From an uncultured Shewanella sp. (GTDB lineage: Bacteria; Pseudomonadota; Gammaproteobacteria; Enterobacterales; Shewanellaceae): DNA of 64,000 bases. The notes beneath the pieces are model-generated. The model saw only the letters and a program-made list of their open reading frames with translations. It ran no database searches and had not been told where the DNA came from. The translations under genes and the position numbers were made by a program. Below are positions 18,003 to 28,293 of this stretch, piece after piece; position 1 is the first letter of the stretch; each line of letters begins with the position of its first letter. The stretch is from assembly GCA_947503555.1 (NCBI GenBank), contig CANNEE010000014.1, positions 1-64,000 of the forward strand. Direction: 5' to 3'.

Positions 18003-18902
18003 TTAAGGGCCGACAACACTAGTCAATATCGCAGTTACGGTTAAAATAGAAAATGCAATTTTTATCTCTATCGAGATTGACTTAGATAGTGCTTTTCTAC
18101 CGTCAATGCTATTTAGTTGTGGAACGAGTTTAAGCTTATGATTAGCAGCGACTCCTAATATGCATATAACAAGAAAAAGTTTGAATAACAACGTCCATCC
18201 ATAACTTGAGCTTAATAATGCATCAACACTTCCCACTAATTGAACTGCTAACCAAAGGCCTGCAACTAACAATAAACTAACGGCAGTAATTGCCTGCTTT
18301 CCAAAGTTTATCATCAACAAATAAAGTTTATCTCCGCGCATTACATGACAAGCTTGCTTAAGTGGCAACAAAGAACCAAACCACCAAGCCATAACAAGCA
18401 CATGAAATATTAACAGTGCTTTTTCTAATGTTCCTAATTCTGATGCATGCCCTGTTAGAGTATAAGTATATGCAAGAATCAACAAGCTAGAAAATAGAGT
18501 TAATCGCAGTAGGTAACAGTTAAAGGCTTTGGTTTTGAGCTTGTTAGAAAATACTACTACAAGTATTGCCAGTATCAAACCTATGAACCGAATATAGGCT
18601 ACATCTCCAAGAGTGGAGTCCCACATAATATCTATCAACTCAGGATTAAGCGCATCTTGAATTCCACCTCCTGCCATTGCACCAACATTGGCAAAGAACC
18701 AAAAAATATTTGCAGTCATAGCTATCGGGATTGATACCTTAACCCAGTAAAAATCTATTTGTTCAACTTCTAACCTTTTGTCAATATTAACTTGATTACT
18801 GATAAAACCCAAAAACGTATACCCAGCAATACAAGCGAAACCAACATAAAATATTACCTTATTTAATACGACCACTGCACTCCAGATATACATTTCTATC
18901 AT
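18003..18902 (-). CDS. copD: copper resistance protein CopD
   Basis: A polytopic inner-membrane protein of the CopD family, 299 residues with about eight spans and histidines in membrane loops (TGHASE, IFHVLVMAWW). CopD is thought to take copper delivered by periplasmic CopC and move it inward. It begins 14 bases after the copC stop, the standard copCD pair. Confidence 0.9.
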   Translation of the reverse strand: MIEMYIWSAVVVLNKVIFYVGFACIAGYTFLGFISNQVNIDKRLEVEQIDFYWVKVSIPIAMTANIFWFFANVGAMAGGGIQDALNPELIDIMWDSTLGDVAYIRFIGLILAILVVVFSNKLKTKAFNCYLLRLTLFSSLLILAYTYTLTGHASELGTLEKALLIFHVLVMAWWFGSLLPLKQACHVMRGDKLYLLMINFGKQAITAVSLLLVAGLWLAVQLVGSVDALLSSSYGWTLLFKLFLVICILGVAANHKLKLVPQLNSIDGRKALSKSISIEIKIAFSILTVTAILTSVVGP

Positions 18903-18916
18903 GATAAGCTCGCTAA

Positions 18917-19264
18917 TTAATGAACCATGAAGTTGATCTTGCTCTTCATTTTGTGACCATCCTCACCTAAATATGTCACATCAACCATGTAGTTTGATGG
19001 GGTTAGTTTAGGCAGTTCCCATAAAAACTTTGTACTAGATTTTTTTGATGGTTTAAAATTCAGTTCTATTTCTTTATCTTGGTTATTTTTTAGGATTAGT
19101 TTTATTACACGCACATCTTTACTGAAGCTTAGCGATAGTTCTGCTGGAGGCTTCATCAACATTGCATTATTAGCAGGCATACTTTTTTCAAGGTTAACAT
19201 GTGCAAATGCGACGCTGCTAAAAATTACACTTGATGCAATTAGAACTTTGATCAACGTTTTCAT
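18917..19264 (-). CDS. copC: periplasmic copper-binding protein CopC
   Basis: A 115-residue product with a signal peptide ending AFA. The mature protein would then start with His (HVNLEKSMPANN), the first ligand of the CopC copper brace. The C-terminal EDGHKM supplies the Asp and His of the Cu(II) site. The beta-sandwich motif KPPAELSLSFSKDV is typical. I start at 19264, after GAAGAG; the frame is open far upstream, but those codons do not fit a signal peptide. It is the first gene of copCD. Confidence 0.92.
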   Translation of the reverse strand: MKTLIKVLIASSVIFSSVAFAHVNLEKSMPANNAMLMKPPAELSLSFSKDVRVIKLILKNNQDKEIELNFKPSKKSSTKFLWELPKLTPSNYMVDVTYLGEDGHKMKSKINFMVH

Positions 19265-19601
19265 ATTCATCTCTTCTATTAATTTACTGATTAACGATAT
19301 TTTTGTATTTAAAATCATTTCACGCGAATAAAAATACATTGCTAGTGACATAAAATTTCTCACACTTTGTTTAAACTCGCATTAAAGTTCATTGTAGATA
19401 TTAAATTTAAGTTATGTTGAGCTACAACCCCTCTAGTGAACGACAAAATCACACTACTTCCCATTAGAATGCTATAAAAATTCACTTTCAAGAAAAGCTT
19501 GCTTTTGTTCTCATCAATATTCTCCGCATTAAAGTTAGTAAAATATTCATCCCTGGTATCGAATCACTATTTGATTAAGCGATGTCATACCGATAACCTC
19601 A

Positions 19602-19637
19602 GAGTATATAGTCAGTATCTACTATCACTATATACTC
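19602..19637. other. 36-base perfect-stem hairpin between copC and cusA
   Basis: GAGTATATAGT is inverted at 19627-19637 around a 14-base loop, giving an 11-bp stem without a T run. It could be a transcript end for cusA or part of the copC regulatory region. A second stem, TCATAGAC / GTCTATGA (19689-19710), covers the cusA stop. No gene is seen in 19265-19704. Confidence 0.5.
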
Positions 19638-19704
19638 AAAGGTTATAGCCCAAACTATAATTACGTTGCAATATAGCCCGCTAACTAATCATAGACATGA
19701 AAGT

Positions 19705-22700
19705 CTATGAATTAGCTTCATTTGCTAATTTTTTGATTTCAGGTACACGCATCAAAAAATATATTGCGGGTAGTACAATTAGCGTAAGTATTACTGCACT
19801 TGCCATCCCACCAACCATGGGAGCTGCTATTCGACTCATAACCTCTGAGCCAGTTCCAGTACCATATAGAATTGGCAACAAGCCAACGATAATCGCTGCA
19901 GCAGTCATCATTACAGGTCTAACTCGCATACCTGCACCATCGATAACCGCTTCGCGTAATTCTGCAATGGTTGCAGGTTTATTTTCAGTGATACAGCGTT
20001 CACGCAAAGCGTTAAATGATTGATTTAAATAAACCAGCATAATCACGCCAATTTCGACCGCGACTCCAGCTAATGCAATAAAGCCTACACCTACAGCTAC
20101 TGAAAAATTAAACCCTTGTATGTACATCAGCCAAATACTTCCGATCATGGCTAGAGGAAGCGTACCCATGATGATTGCTACTTCAGCAAAGCTTCTGAAG
20201 TTCAAGAATAACAGGACTACAATAATCGCTAATGTTAGGGGCACAACATATGTAAGCTTTTCTTTCGCTCTTAGCATATATTCATATTGCCCAGACCAAT
20301 TTAAAGAATACCCCGCAGGCAACACTAGTTTCTCTGCAACCACTTTTTGTGCTTCAACTACATAAGTACCAACATCTACGCCATCAATATCAACAAATAC
20401 CCAGCCGTTAATTCGCGCATTCTCACTTTTAATCCCAGGGGGCCCATCTTCAACATATACAGATGCGACATCCGCTAGTGAAATTCGCATACCTTGTGGT
20501 GTCACTATTGGCAACCTAGCTAATTGTTCTGGAGAATTTCGATAGTCTTGTGGGTAGCGAAGGTTCACAGGATAACGCTCTTGACCTTCGACCGTTTGAG
20601 TAACGTTCATGCCACCAATTGCTGAAGCAACAACTTGCTGTACATCTGCAATATTAAGCCCATATCGAGCTGATTTCTCTCGCTTGATATCAACCTTTAA
20701 ATAACGGCCTCCAGCAACACGTTCAGAATAAACGGATGCAGTCCCAGGAATCTCCATCATTATAGTCTCAAGCTGCTTACCAATATCTTGAATAACGGCA
20801 AGATCTGAGCCTGCGATTTTAATTCCAACAGGTGTTTTGATTCCTGTAGCTAACATATCAATACGAGTTTTAATGGGCATTACCCAAGCATTTGTTAGTC
20901 CTGGAAACTTAACTAATCTGTCGAACTCCTTTTTAAGACTTTCTGTTGTTACGCCATCCCGCCATTCTGCTCTAGGCTTTAGCTGGATAAAGGTTTCAAT
21001 CATTGTAAGTGGAGCAGGATCGGTAGCAGTCTCCGCGCGGCCGACTTTACCAAATACCGTCTCAACTTCTGGCACAGTTTTAATAAGTTTATCTGTTTGC
21101 TGTAATAGCTCCCTAGCTTTACCAATGGAAATCCCGGGATAGGTTGTTGGCATGTACATTAAATCTCCCTCATCCAAAGGAGGTATAAATTCACTACCGA
21201 TTTTATCTATAGGCCAAAAACCCACTACGGTAACTAAAACAGCTCCTGCAATGGTTAATTTTGGGAACTTCAGCACTAGTTTCAGTACTGGCAAATAAAT
21301 TGCTGTTAGTATTCGATTAACTGGGTTCTTGTGTTCAGGAAGCACTTTGCCGCGAATAAAGTAACCCATCAATACAGGAACTAATGTAATAGCAAGTGCT
21401 GCTGAAGCTGCCATTGCATAAGTCTTAGTAAATGCCAAAGGAGAGAACATACGTCCTTCTTGCGCTTCTAAGGTAAATACTGGAACAAATGAAACGGTTA
21501 TAATCAGTAAAGAGAAAAACAGTGCAGGGCCTACTTCGCTCGCTGATTCAGCTACAATTTGCCATCGATTTTCCTTGGTCAATGGCGTTTTTTCCATATG
21601 CTTATGCATATTTTCTATCATAACTATCGCTCCATCGATCATTGCACCAATGGCTATTGCTATTCCTCCCAGTGACATGATGTTAGCGTTGATTCCTTGT
21701 ATATGCATCACGATGAATGCAGCAAGTATCCCTACTGGTAGACTGAAAATCGCAACCAATGAAGAACGAACATGGAACAAGAAAACAATACACACCAGTG
21801 CAACGACAACAAACTCCTCAAGAAGCTTATACCAAAGGTTTTCTACGGCTTCACCAATTAAACCTGAACGGTCATAAACTGTTACTACTTCAACACCTTC
21901 AGGTAAGCCCTTTTGCAAATCTCTTAGTTTTGCTTTAACGCCGTCAATTGTTTTCTGTGCATTTTCACCAAAGCGCATTACAACAACGCCACCGACGACT
22001 TCACCTTCACCATTTAACTCAGCTATACCTCGCCTCATTTGTGGACCAAGATTAACTTGAGCTACATCACCTATAGTCAGTGGAGTACCTTGAGCATTGA
22101 TACCGAGAGGAATCGATTCAATATCTGCAATATTTTTGATATATCCAGAAGCTGTCACCATATATTCAGCCTCTGCCATTTCAACTACTGAAGCTCCTGT
22201 TTCTTGGTTTCCTCTTTTTAGCGCCATTTGAACATGACTAAGGGGAACTCCATAGGCTCGTAACTTGTCTGGGTCGACTTGCACCTGATATTGTTTAACC
22301 ATGCCTCCAATAGCTGCAACTTCAGATACTCCAGGAACCGTTTGAAGTTCGTATTTTAAAAACCAGTCTTGGATACTACGCAGTTGGCTAATATCCAAGT
22401 TACCTGTTTTATCCACTAATGAATATAGATAAACCCAACCGACTCCAGTAGCATCAGGCCCAAGCTGTGGACGTGCACTAGCTGGTAGCGATGGCGCGAC
22501 TTGACTTAAATATTCAAGCACTCGACTTCTAGCCCAATAAAGATCAGTACTTTCATCAAAGATAACGTAAACAAATGAGTCACCAAAAAATGAATAGCCA
22601 CGAACAGTAACAGCACCAGGAACCGATAACATTGCCGTAGTTAAAGGATAGGTAACTTGATCTTGTACAACTTGCGGGGCCTGACCAGGGTAATTAGTTT

Positions 22701-22848
22701 TAATAATTACCTGCACATCAGACAAGTCGGGAATAGCATCTACAGGTGTATTCTTTAGTGAAAAGAGCCCACCACCAATGAGAATTATGGTAGCAAGGAT
22801 AACAAAGAAGCGATTGCCTATAGACCATCTAATAATTGATTCAATCAT
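19705..22848 (-). CDS. cusA: Cu(I)/Ag(I) RND efflux pump CusA
   Basis: A 1047-residue heavy-metal RND permease that uses the proton gradient to drive periplasmic copper or silver through the TolC channel. The N-terminal span, then the large porter loops (DLSDVQVIIKTNYPGQAP), the TM4 region with GAMIDGAIVMIENMH, and a second half with AGVAVEIGVIMLVYLN are typical of CusA/SilA. It begins 15 bases after cusB. It is the last gene of the five-gene minus-strand unit starting near 27003. Confidence 0.95.
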   Translation of the reverse strand: MIESIIRWSIGNRFFVILATIILIGGGLFSLKNTPVDAIPDLSDVQVIIKTNYPGQAPQVVQDQVTYPLTTAMLSVPGAVTVRGYSFFGDSFVYVIFDESTDLYWARSRVLEYLSQVAPSLPASARPQLGPDATGVGWVYLYSLVDKTGNLDISQLRSIQDWFLKYELQTVPGVSEVAAIGGMVKQYQVQVDPDKLRAYGVPLSHVQMALKRGNQETGASVVEMAEAEYMVTASGYIKNIADIESIPLGINAQGTPLTIGDVAQVNLGPQMRRGIAELNGEGEVVGGVVVMRFGENAQKTIDGVKAKLRDLQKGLPEGVEVVTVYDRSGLIGEAVENLWYKLLEEFVVVALVCIVFLFHVRSSLVAIFSLPVGILAAFIVMHIQGINANIMSLGGIAIAIGAMIDGAIVMIENMHKHMEKTPLTKENRWQIVAESASEVGPALFFSLLIITVSFVPVFTLEAQEGRMFSPLAFTKTYAMAASAALAITLVPVLMGYFIRGKVLPEHKNPVNRILTAIYLPVLKLVLKFPKLTIAGAVLVTVVGFWPIDKIGSEFIPPLDEGDLMYMPTTYPGISIGKARELLQQTDKLIKTVPEVETVFGKVGRAETATDPAPLTMIETFIQLKPRAEWRDGVTTESLKKEFDRLVKFPGLTNAWVMPIKTRIDMLATGIKTPVGIKIAGSDLAVIQDIGKQLETIMMEIPGTASVYSERVAGGRYLKVDIKREKSARYGLNIADVQQVVASAIGGMNVTQTVEGQERYPVNLRYPQDYRNSPEQLARLPIVTPQGMRISLADVASVYVEDGPPGIKSENARINGWVFVDIDGVDVGTYVVEAQKVVAEKLVLPAGYSLNWSGQYEYMLRAKEKLTYVVPLTLAIIVVLLFLNFRSFAEVAIIMGTLPLAMIGSIWLMYIQGFNFSVAVGVGFIALAGVAVEIGVIMLVYLNQSFNALRERCITENKPATIAELREAVIDGAGMRVRPVMMTAAAIIVGLLPILYGTGTGSEVMSRIAAPMVGGMASAVILTLIVLPAIYFLMRVPEIKKLANEANS

Positions 22849-22863
22849 TCTCTATCTCCCAGC

Positions 22864-24621
22864 TTAATGATTAGAGTGATCAACAACACTTGTTCTTTCA
22901 CTATTGTGTTGCTTATCTAATTCACGGGAAATTTTAGTGATAATCAAGCTGTCTCTTACTTCAAAAGTAAAAGTGACATTATCACCAACTTTGAAATCAA
23001 TAATTTCGATATTATCTCCTATCTTATAGTCCATCGTTGCAGCAGGCCTACTCCATTTCTCTATTGGGCCTCGGCTAATATTTAAGATTCTATTTTCGAT
23101 ATCTACTGTATTTATTTTACCCATCACAGTAGCTGATGAGACGTCTTCACTCATATCATCCGTTTTGCTCAAAATGTGGATACCGGTGATTTCATATTCG
23201 GCATCCTCAGTTTTACTCACCTCAAAATGCAATGATTGTCCTGACTTTAACGTGTCGATATCAACCTCATCAGAGACATTGAAATCCATAGTCATTTCTG
23301 GCCAATTCCAGACTTCTGCTGGGCCATGCGTAACATTAATCATACGGTGACCGACCATGACGCTGTTGATCTCACCTTGCATCCAAACTGAGTTGGGTAT
23401 TTCATCATGGGTCATTCGTTTAAAATCAGAACTTTTACTCGATTCAGAGTCAATTAAGAATTGCGCTGATGTCACCACTACATCGTCTTCATTTAGGCCG
23501 TTTAAGATTTCGATACTATCGGTATCAACTCGACCAATATCCACTTCAATTGATTTAAATTGCCCATCGCCTAAAGCAAGAACAACTCTGTCTTGTTTAC
23601 CCGTTCTAATGACTGCTTCTTTTGGAACTAGCTTGGTTCTATTGGACTGGTTTGCATGAATAGACACTTGAGCAAACATGTTAGGCTTTAGTTGATAATC
23701 TGGATTGTCAAACTTCAACCTAACTCTGAGGGTGCGTGTTTTACTGTTCAATGTTGGATAGACATAATCAACTACCCCAGCCCAATCCTTTCCAGGTAAA
23801 TAGTCGAGTTCCATTGATACAGGGAGCCCTTCTTTAATTAAGGCTACGTCACGCTCAAAAACCTCTGCTTCTACCCAAACTTGATCAAGTTTTCCGATAC
23901 TTAATAGAGTATTACCAGGCTTAACATAGAAGCCTTCTCTAATCTTCAACCCATCAACAACTCCAGCTTGTGGCGAATAAAAGGTAATTGATTGCTGTAC
24001 TTTTCGAGTCTTCTCTAACTTTTGAATAAAATCTGTTGAAAGTTGTAGTGCTTCAAGACGACTTTTGGCGGCCGCAATTAAAGAAGTGTTGTTACGTTTT
24101 AAAGCTATTAACAACTCTTCTTGTGCATTGACTAATTGTGGTGAGTACAAGGTATAGAGGGGTTGCCCTTTTTCTACAGGGTTACCAGCTGCTTTAACGT
24201 AGAGTTTCTCAATCCAACCATCAACACGTGGATGAATATGGACCAATTTATCTTCATCGTACTGTACATAGCCAACCGTAGAAATTTCAGTATGCATATT
24301 TTTTAGTTCGACTGGTGAAGTACGGACTCCTAGATTATTAACCACATGAGGCATAATCTTTACCGCTCCAGGACCAACATCGTCACTAGATGATTCCTCT
24401 TCATAGACCGGAACTAGATCCATACCCATAGGCGATTTACCGGGCTTATCTCGGCGGTAATCTGAATCCATAGGGGCAACCCAATACAAAGGCTTTTTCT
24501 CTACAGATACTGCTTTACCACTATTGCTGTTTGCGCCTGTACCTTGATATAAGCTAAACGTCCCTGCACCCAGTACAGCCCCTATGATGATGGCGACAAT
24601 TGTTTTTGTATTAGAAGACAT
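22864..24621 (-). CDS. cusB: CusB adaptor with two C-terminal CusF-like domains
   Basis: The periplasmic membrane-fusion subunit linking CusA to the outer channel. In order it has an N-terminal anchor, a heavy-metal-binding motif YWVAPMDSDYRRDKPGKS near 45-75, barrel-sandwich, hairpin and beta-barrel domains to about 400, and then two CusF-like OB folds (about 412-480 and 490-565). The first keeps the copper ligands: His432, then WNWPEMTM. In the second the same places read Arg, R and A (SRGPIEKWSRPAATM), so most ligands are lost. At 585 residues it is far longer than E. coli CusB (about 407). Its ATG overlaps the TolC-like stop as TAATG. Confidence 0.93.
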   Translation of the reverse strand: MSSNTKTIVAIIIGAVLGAGTFSLYQGTGANSNSGKAVSVEKKPLYWVAPMDSDYRRDKPGKSPMGMDLVPVYEEESSSDDVGPGAVKIMPHVVNNLGVRTSPVELKNMHTEISTVGYVQYDEDKLVHIHPRVDGWIEKLYVKAAGNPVEKGQPLYTLYSPQLVNAQEELLIALKRNNTSLIAAAKSRLEALQLSTDFIQKLEKTRKVQQSITFYSPQAGVVDGLKIREGFYVKPGNTLLSIGKLDQVWVEAEVFERDVALIKEGLPVSMELDYLPGKDWAGVVDYVYPTLNSKTRTLRVRLKFDNPDYQLKPNMFAQVSIHANQSNRTKLVPKEAVIRTGKQDRVVLALGDGQFKSIEVDIGRVDTDSIEILNGLNEDDVVVTSAQFLIDSESSKSSDFKRMTHDEIPNSVWMQGEINSVMVGHRMINVTHGPAEVWNWPEMTMDFNVSDEVDIDTLKSGQSLHFEVSKTEDAEYEITGIHILSKTDDMSEDVSSATVMGKINTVDIENRILNISRGPIEKWSRPAATMDYKIGDNIEIIDFKVGDNVTFTFEVRDSLIITKISRELDKQHNSERTSVVDHSNH

Positions 24622-26033
24622 TATTTTTCTCCAAATTGCTGATTGGATAATCGCTGAGTGCGCAGTTGCTTATATTCAGCATTTGATTTAGGTTGAAGGT
24701 GCGCAAAGAAATAGTTGATGCGAGCTACAGTTTTAAGTGTATCGACATCAATTTTTAAGGCTGATATTCTGGAATTTAATTCTGCAATTCTCGCACGAAC
24801 AACCTCGGCAAAATCTCCATCGTCATTGGTGTAAGCTGTTAAGGATGCTTCCGCTTGATCATGGGTTTGTTTGAGTAGCTGCTCTTGATAGATTGATTGC
24901 CTTTCTGATAATCGTTCAAGTTGTCTAAGCTCTTTCTCTACAGAGCTAATCATTTGCTTCGTAGCCAATAATTTTTCTGTTTTAACAGCTTCTGATTCAG
25001 CTATAGAAGCCGCGACCTGCTTATCTTGTCGATTCTCAGTAAAAAGTGGTAAATCGAAGGTCACCCCAATGGAGAATAAATCAGCTCGATTATCACCCGA
25101 AGGCATATCGTCGCGAAAAGCATAACTAGTATTGATCCCCCATTGCGGCTTATATTTCTGCTTTGCTAACTCAACACCCTTTTGTGAAGCTTTATGCTTC
25201 ACATCTATGGCCAATAAGGCTGGATGATAAGCAAGCTCTTGAGCTAATAAGTTTCTAGAGTAAGTAGAGTTTGTAAAAATTGTTGGGTTTAATAAGCGAA
25301 TCATAGGTAATGTTGTTGACACACTAAACCCTACAGGTTGTGTATCAAAATTGAATGAATCACTTAGTTGTGCAGCATCGTATATATGTAACCACTCATT
25401 AAGTCGTGCAATTGCCGTTTCTAACTTCTGCTTTTGAGTCGTTAACCTATCTTCTAATTGAACAATCTCTAACTGAGCTCGAATAACATCTTGCTGTCGT
25501 GTCTTACCAATAACGTTTGAATAACTAGCTTTCGCTACTTCTGACATTTGCTCAAAGAGCGACCAATCATTTTCTATCAATTCAATTGTTTGTTGGGCTA
25601 AATACGCGTCTAACCAGAGCTGCGACACTTTGCTTTTCAGCATAGCTTTGCGGTTTTCGCGCAACAGTGGAAATTTCGTAGATTCGATTTTTAGCAAGCT
25701 TTTTTTGAGCTCTAAGCTGTTTCCTCTTGGAAACATTTGAGAAATACCAATTTTTAGTTGAGTCGATCCTTCTTGGTCAATGTTCCAAGTATCAGCTGGT
25801 AAATTCATTGCCCCTAGCGATACTTTGGGATCGGGCAAGGTCCCTAAAGCTATACTTTTATCTTCAATGGCACTTTGTTTCAGTTGGCTCCCATGTAACC
25901 AAGGGTCATTTTGCTGAGCCAATACAATTGCTTGCTCTAATGATAAAACTTTTTCTGCTTTAGCAGAAAATGCAGATACACTAAGAGCAATCGCTATAGA
26001 GACTACTGTTTGGTTTAACGTAAAGGACTTCAT
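24621..26033 (-). CDS. TolC-family outer membrane channel (CusC-like)
   Basis: A 470-residue outer-membrane efflux protein with a signal peptide (SAFSAKA) and two repeated coiled-coil halves. It has no lipobox, unlike E. coli CusC. It forms the exit duct for CusAB. Its start and stop both overlap neighbours as TAATG, showing tight translational coupling with the DUF411 gene before it and cusB after it. Confidence 0.9.
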   Translation of the reverse strand: MKSFTLNQTVVSIAIALSVSAFSAKAEKVLSLEQAIVLAQQNDPWLHGSQLKQSAIEDKSIALGTLPDPKVSLGAMNLPADTWNIDQEGSTQLKIGISQMFPRGNSLELKKSLLKIESTKFPLLRENRKAMLKSKVSQLWLDAYLAQQTIELIENDWSLFEQMSEVAKASYSNVIGKTRQQDVIRAQLEIVQLEDRLTTQKQKLETAIARLNEWLHIYDAAQLSDSFNFDTQPVGFSVSTTLPMIRLLNPTIFTNSTYSRNLLAQELAYHPALLAIDVKHKASQKGVELAKQKYKPQWGINTSYAFRDDMPSGDNRADLFSIGVTFDLPLFTENRQDKQVAASIAESEAVKTEKLLATKQMISSVEKELRQLERLSERQSIYQEQLLKQTHDQAEASLTAYTNDDGDFAEVVRARIAELNSRISALKIDVDTLKTVARINYFFAHLQPKSNAEYKQLRTQRLSNQQFGEK

Positions 26034-26518
26034 TAGAACTGCTCCTCGTAGGTCTTAACTTCGGCATATACTTTGCTGGTTCCATCTTTAAATAGAACTA
26101 ACACGTTATACGGCATGAAGTGCTGTTCTACTTCCATACCCGGTGACCCGACAGGCATTGCTGGAACTGATAACCCAATAGAGTTTGGGTGTTCTTCTGC
26201 CAGAAATTGCTGGATTATCTTAACTGGCACATGACCTTCAAAGGCAAACCCGTTTCTGGTTATGGCGGTGTGACAAGAGCGGTAATTTGGTTTGATACCG
26301 TATTTTGCTTTGATATTGCTGATGTTTTGAAATGTTTTTGGATACGCAATAACACCATCGACTTCAATATGAGTTATCCATTTTTCACAACATTCACAGG
26401 TTGTTGTTTTGTAAACAAGTAGCTCTAAGGTATTGATGTTATGTTTTTGCTCATTAGCGTGAACAAAAGCTGGTCCTAGCAGTAATGTAACTGCAATTGT
26501 AAAGTATTTATTGATCAT
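26033..26518 (-). CDS. DUF411 periplasmic metal-binding protein
   Basis: A 161-residue exported protein with a signal peptide ending VHA. The DUF411 core has TTTCECCEKW (a CxCC metal site), YRSCHTA, and the GHVP plus VPAMPVGSPGME stretch rich in Met and Pro. DUF411 proteins sit in copper and silver operons and probably hand over Cu(I). The stop overlaps the start of the TolC-like gene by one base. Confidence 0.9.
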   Translation of the reverse strand: MINKYFTIAVTLLLGPAFVHANEQKHNINTLELLVYKTTTCECCEKWITHIEVDGVIAYPKTFQNISNIKAKYGIKPNYRSCHTAITRNGFAFEGHVPVKIIQQFLAEEHPNSIGLSVPAMPVGSPGMEVEQHFMPYNVLVLFKDGTSKVYAEVKTYEEQF

Positions 26519-26622
26519 TTTTGCCTCCAGACAGAGCTGGAAATATATCTAACGCAATGGCGCGATATTGATTAACAAGAAATTATTGTTTGCGCACGAA
26601 ATTTGGGCGCAATAATCCTATG

Positions 26623-27003
26623 TTAGGCAAGAATAGGAGGACGATATAGAGAAGTAAAAATTGAATTGGGTTGCTCTGATTGAAGTAAAGCGATAGCCTC
26701 ACTCAATAACTGAATATCAGTTGAATCAATGCTAGAATTTATAACCAGTGTAGATGTACAGCCGTTTGTAGGACATACACAGTTATCACCGCAACAATCC
26801 ATAGATAGATGATTACCAGCTTCGTCTACGTTATTGAGCTTCATTCCTTCATGATGATTCATTTTTGAATGTTCCATGCTCATGTGTGATTCGTTAGAGC
26901 CATTTGACATTTCGCAAGACATAGAAAAAAACGCAAATGCTTGCCCAGTAAAGGCAATTAACATTAGCGTAATTAATATTACTTTTGAAAATGCTTTAAA
27001 CAT
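26623..27003 (-). CDS. CopL-like Met/His/Cys-rich exported protein
   Basis: A 126-residue product with a signal peptide ending AFA, then a metal-rich stretch (MSMEHSKMNHHEGM) and a cysteine cluster CCGDNCVCPTNGC. The layout resembles CopL-type leader proteins that precede copper operons. It is the first gene of the cus unit, with a gap of 104 bases before the DUF411 gene. Regulation by copper is likely, but I cannot point to a CusR box. Confidence 0.72.
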   Translation of the reverse strand: MFKAFSKVILITLMLIAFTGQAFAFFSMSCEMSNGSNESHMSMEHSKMNHHEGMKLNNVDEAGNHLSMDCCGDNCVCPTNGCTSTLVINSSIDSTDIQLLSEAIALLQSEQPNSIFTSLYRPPILA

Positions 27004-27172
27004 ACAAAAATCTCAATAATAGACAGTTGCCATACTAGACCAAACCATTAGCAATGTAAATGTTATTTTGCACTTCAATCAATCCTGCTAAAGCAAAGCA
27101 GGATTATGTGGAGTGATGGACGTGGCATTAGTTATTCGTCGTTGGTGTTTTTGAGATGAAATGTCGAAAGGA

Positions 27173-27368
27173 TAGATCGTGAGAATAACGGGATTATCCA
27201 TAAATACCGTTCGGCAATATCAGGTCAGCTTTAACCAGACCGAACACGTCAATAAAGGAAATACTCCTAGTATTGAGGTGACAATGACAACAAGAAAAAG
27301 CAGAGCTTACACCATTGAATTTAAGCAAGATCCATTTGAAGAGGCTGCCCAAATTCCTTTTCATTAGA
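27173..27368 (+). pseudogene. transposase scraps (IstA-like and IS3 OrfA-like)
   Basis: RITGLSINTVRQYQ resembles the N-terminal HTH of IS21 IstA, with a stop codon two codons before it. Then MTTRKSRAYTIEFKQ resembles an IS3 OrfA start and ends soon after. Both look like debris; an intact 62-residue gene is unlikely. 27369-27506 holds no gene I can support. Confidence 0.5.
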
Positions 27369-27506
27369 AAAAGTATGTCTCAGTGGTGCCAGTTCTAACT
27401 TAGAAAGGGACAGAAATGAGTTATAGAAAGAACTTAATTGGTGAAACTCGGATAAGGTTGCGTACTGAAAGTTCGACTTTGCTCTTTCTGCATTTTAAGC
27501 GCTGAC

Positions 27507-27920
27507 CTATGACTGATTGCTGTGCTGTCTTAGGGTTGTAACCATACGAAATATCCTCCCAATGCTAGCGACTAATACTCCCACCGTAACAGCCACAACG
27601 GCATAAACTGGAACCAACTCCAAGAAATAGCCATACACAAACGCTCCTAGAGGGAGTGCTCCCTTACTCATAATATTTAATAGAGAGTACACCCTAGATA
27701 AGTAGGCCTCTGGTGTGGCGTTTTGGATCATTGTCTGCACTGGAATGCTGACAAACATAAAACCTGTAGTGAGCAACAATAAGCAAGCACCAAGCAGAAT
27801 AAAATAATGGATTGGGTTGCTATTTATCTCCGTTAATACCGAGGGAACAAATATCCATGCCATTGCCGTTAAGACGATGATGATAAGTACATTGGCACCA
27901 GCAAAGCTCCTATAGAATCC
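27507..27920 (-). pseudogene. C-terminal third of an MFS efflux transporter, cut by an IS
   Basis: The reading frame is open from the IS boundary at 27920 to the stop at 27507 and encodes the last four or so membrane spans of an MFS permease of the macrolide-efflux type (PVQTMIQNATPEAYLSRVYS). The N-terminal two thirds are missing. The scrap at 16178 is a relative. Confidence 0.8.
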
Positions 27921-27982
27921 TGATCTTCCCCTGAACTAGTAGACATCTTTTATTTTCAATTTGGAGTAAGATAGAAGGTGTT

Positions 27983-28261
27983 ATGAGAAATAAATATCCC
28001 CAAGAATTTAGAGACGAAGCAGTTCGTCAAGTTATTGAAAAAGGCTATTCGGTTGGTGACGTAGCCAAACGTTTAGGTATCACAGATAAATCACTTTATA
28101 ACTGGGTTGCAAAGGCTAAAGTTAGTCCAGATAAAAATGATGAATTAGCAGAAATTAAGCGCCTTAAAGCCGAACTCAAAAGAGTCACAGAGGAGCGTGA
28201 TATTTTAAAGGAGGCCGCCGCGTACTTTGCCAGCGAGTCAAGGAAAGGTACGCGTTCATAA
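27983..28261 (+). CDS. IS3-family transposase OrfA
   Basis: A 92-residue protein with an N-terminal helix-turn-helix (EKGYSVGDVAKRLGITDKSL) and a C-terminal leucine zipper (EIKRLKAELKRVTEERDIL). It binds the IS ends and regulates OrfB. The OrfB frame is open across the OrfA stop (AFIKSRLDKW), so a frameshifted OrfAB fusion, as in other IS3 members, is expected. Confidence 0.93.
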   Translation: MRNKYPQEFRDEAVRQVIEKGYSVGDVAKRLGITDKSLYNWVAKAKVSPDKNDELAEIKRLKAELKRVTEERDILKEAAAYFASESRKGTRS

Positions 28262-28293
28262 AGTCACGGCTCGATAAATGGCAAGTTAAAACG

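Noticed and set aside
27179-27367. 62-residue ORF as a real gene
   Set aside because: It joins two unlike transposase scraps and follows an in-frame stop; kept only as a pseudogene.
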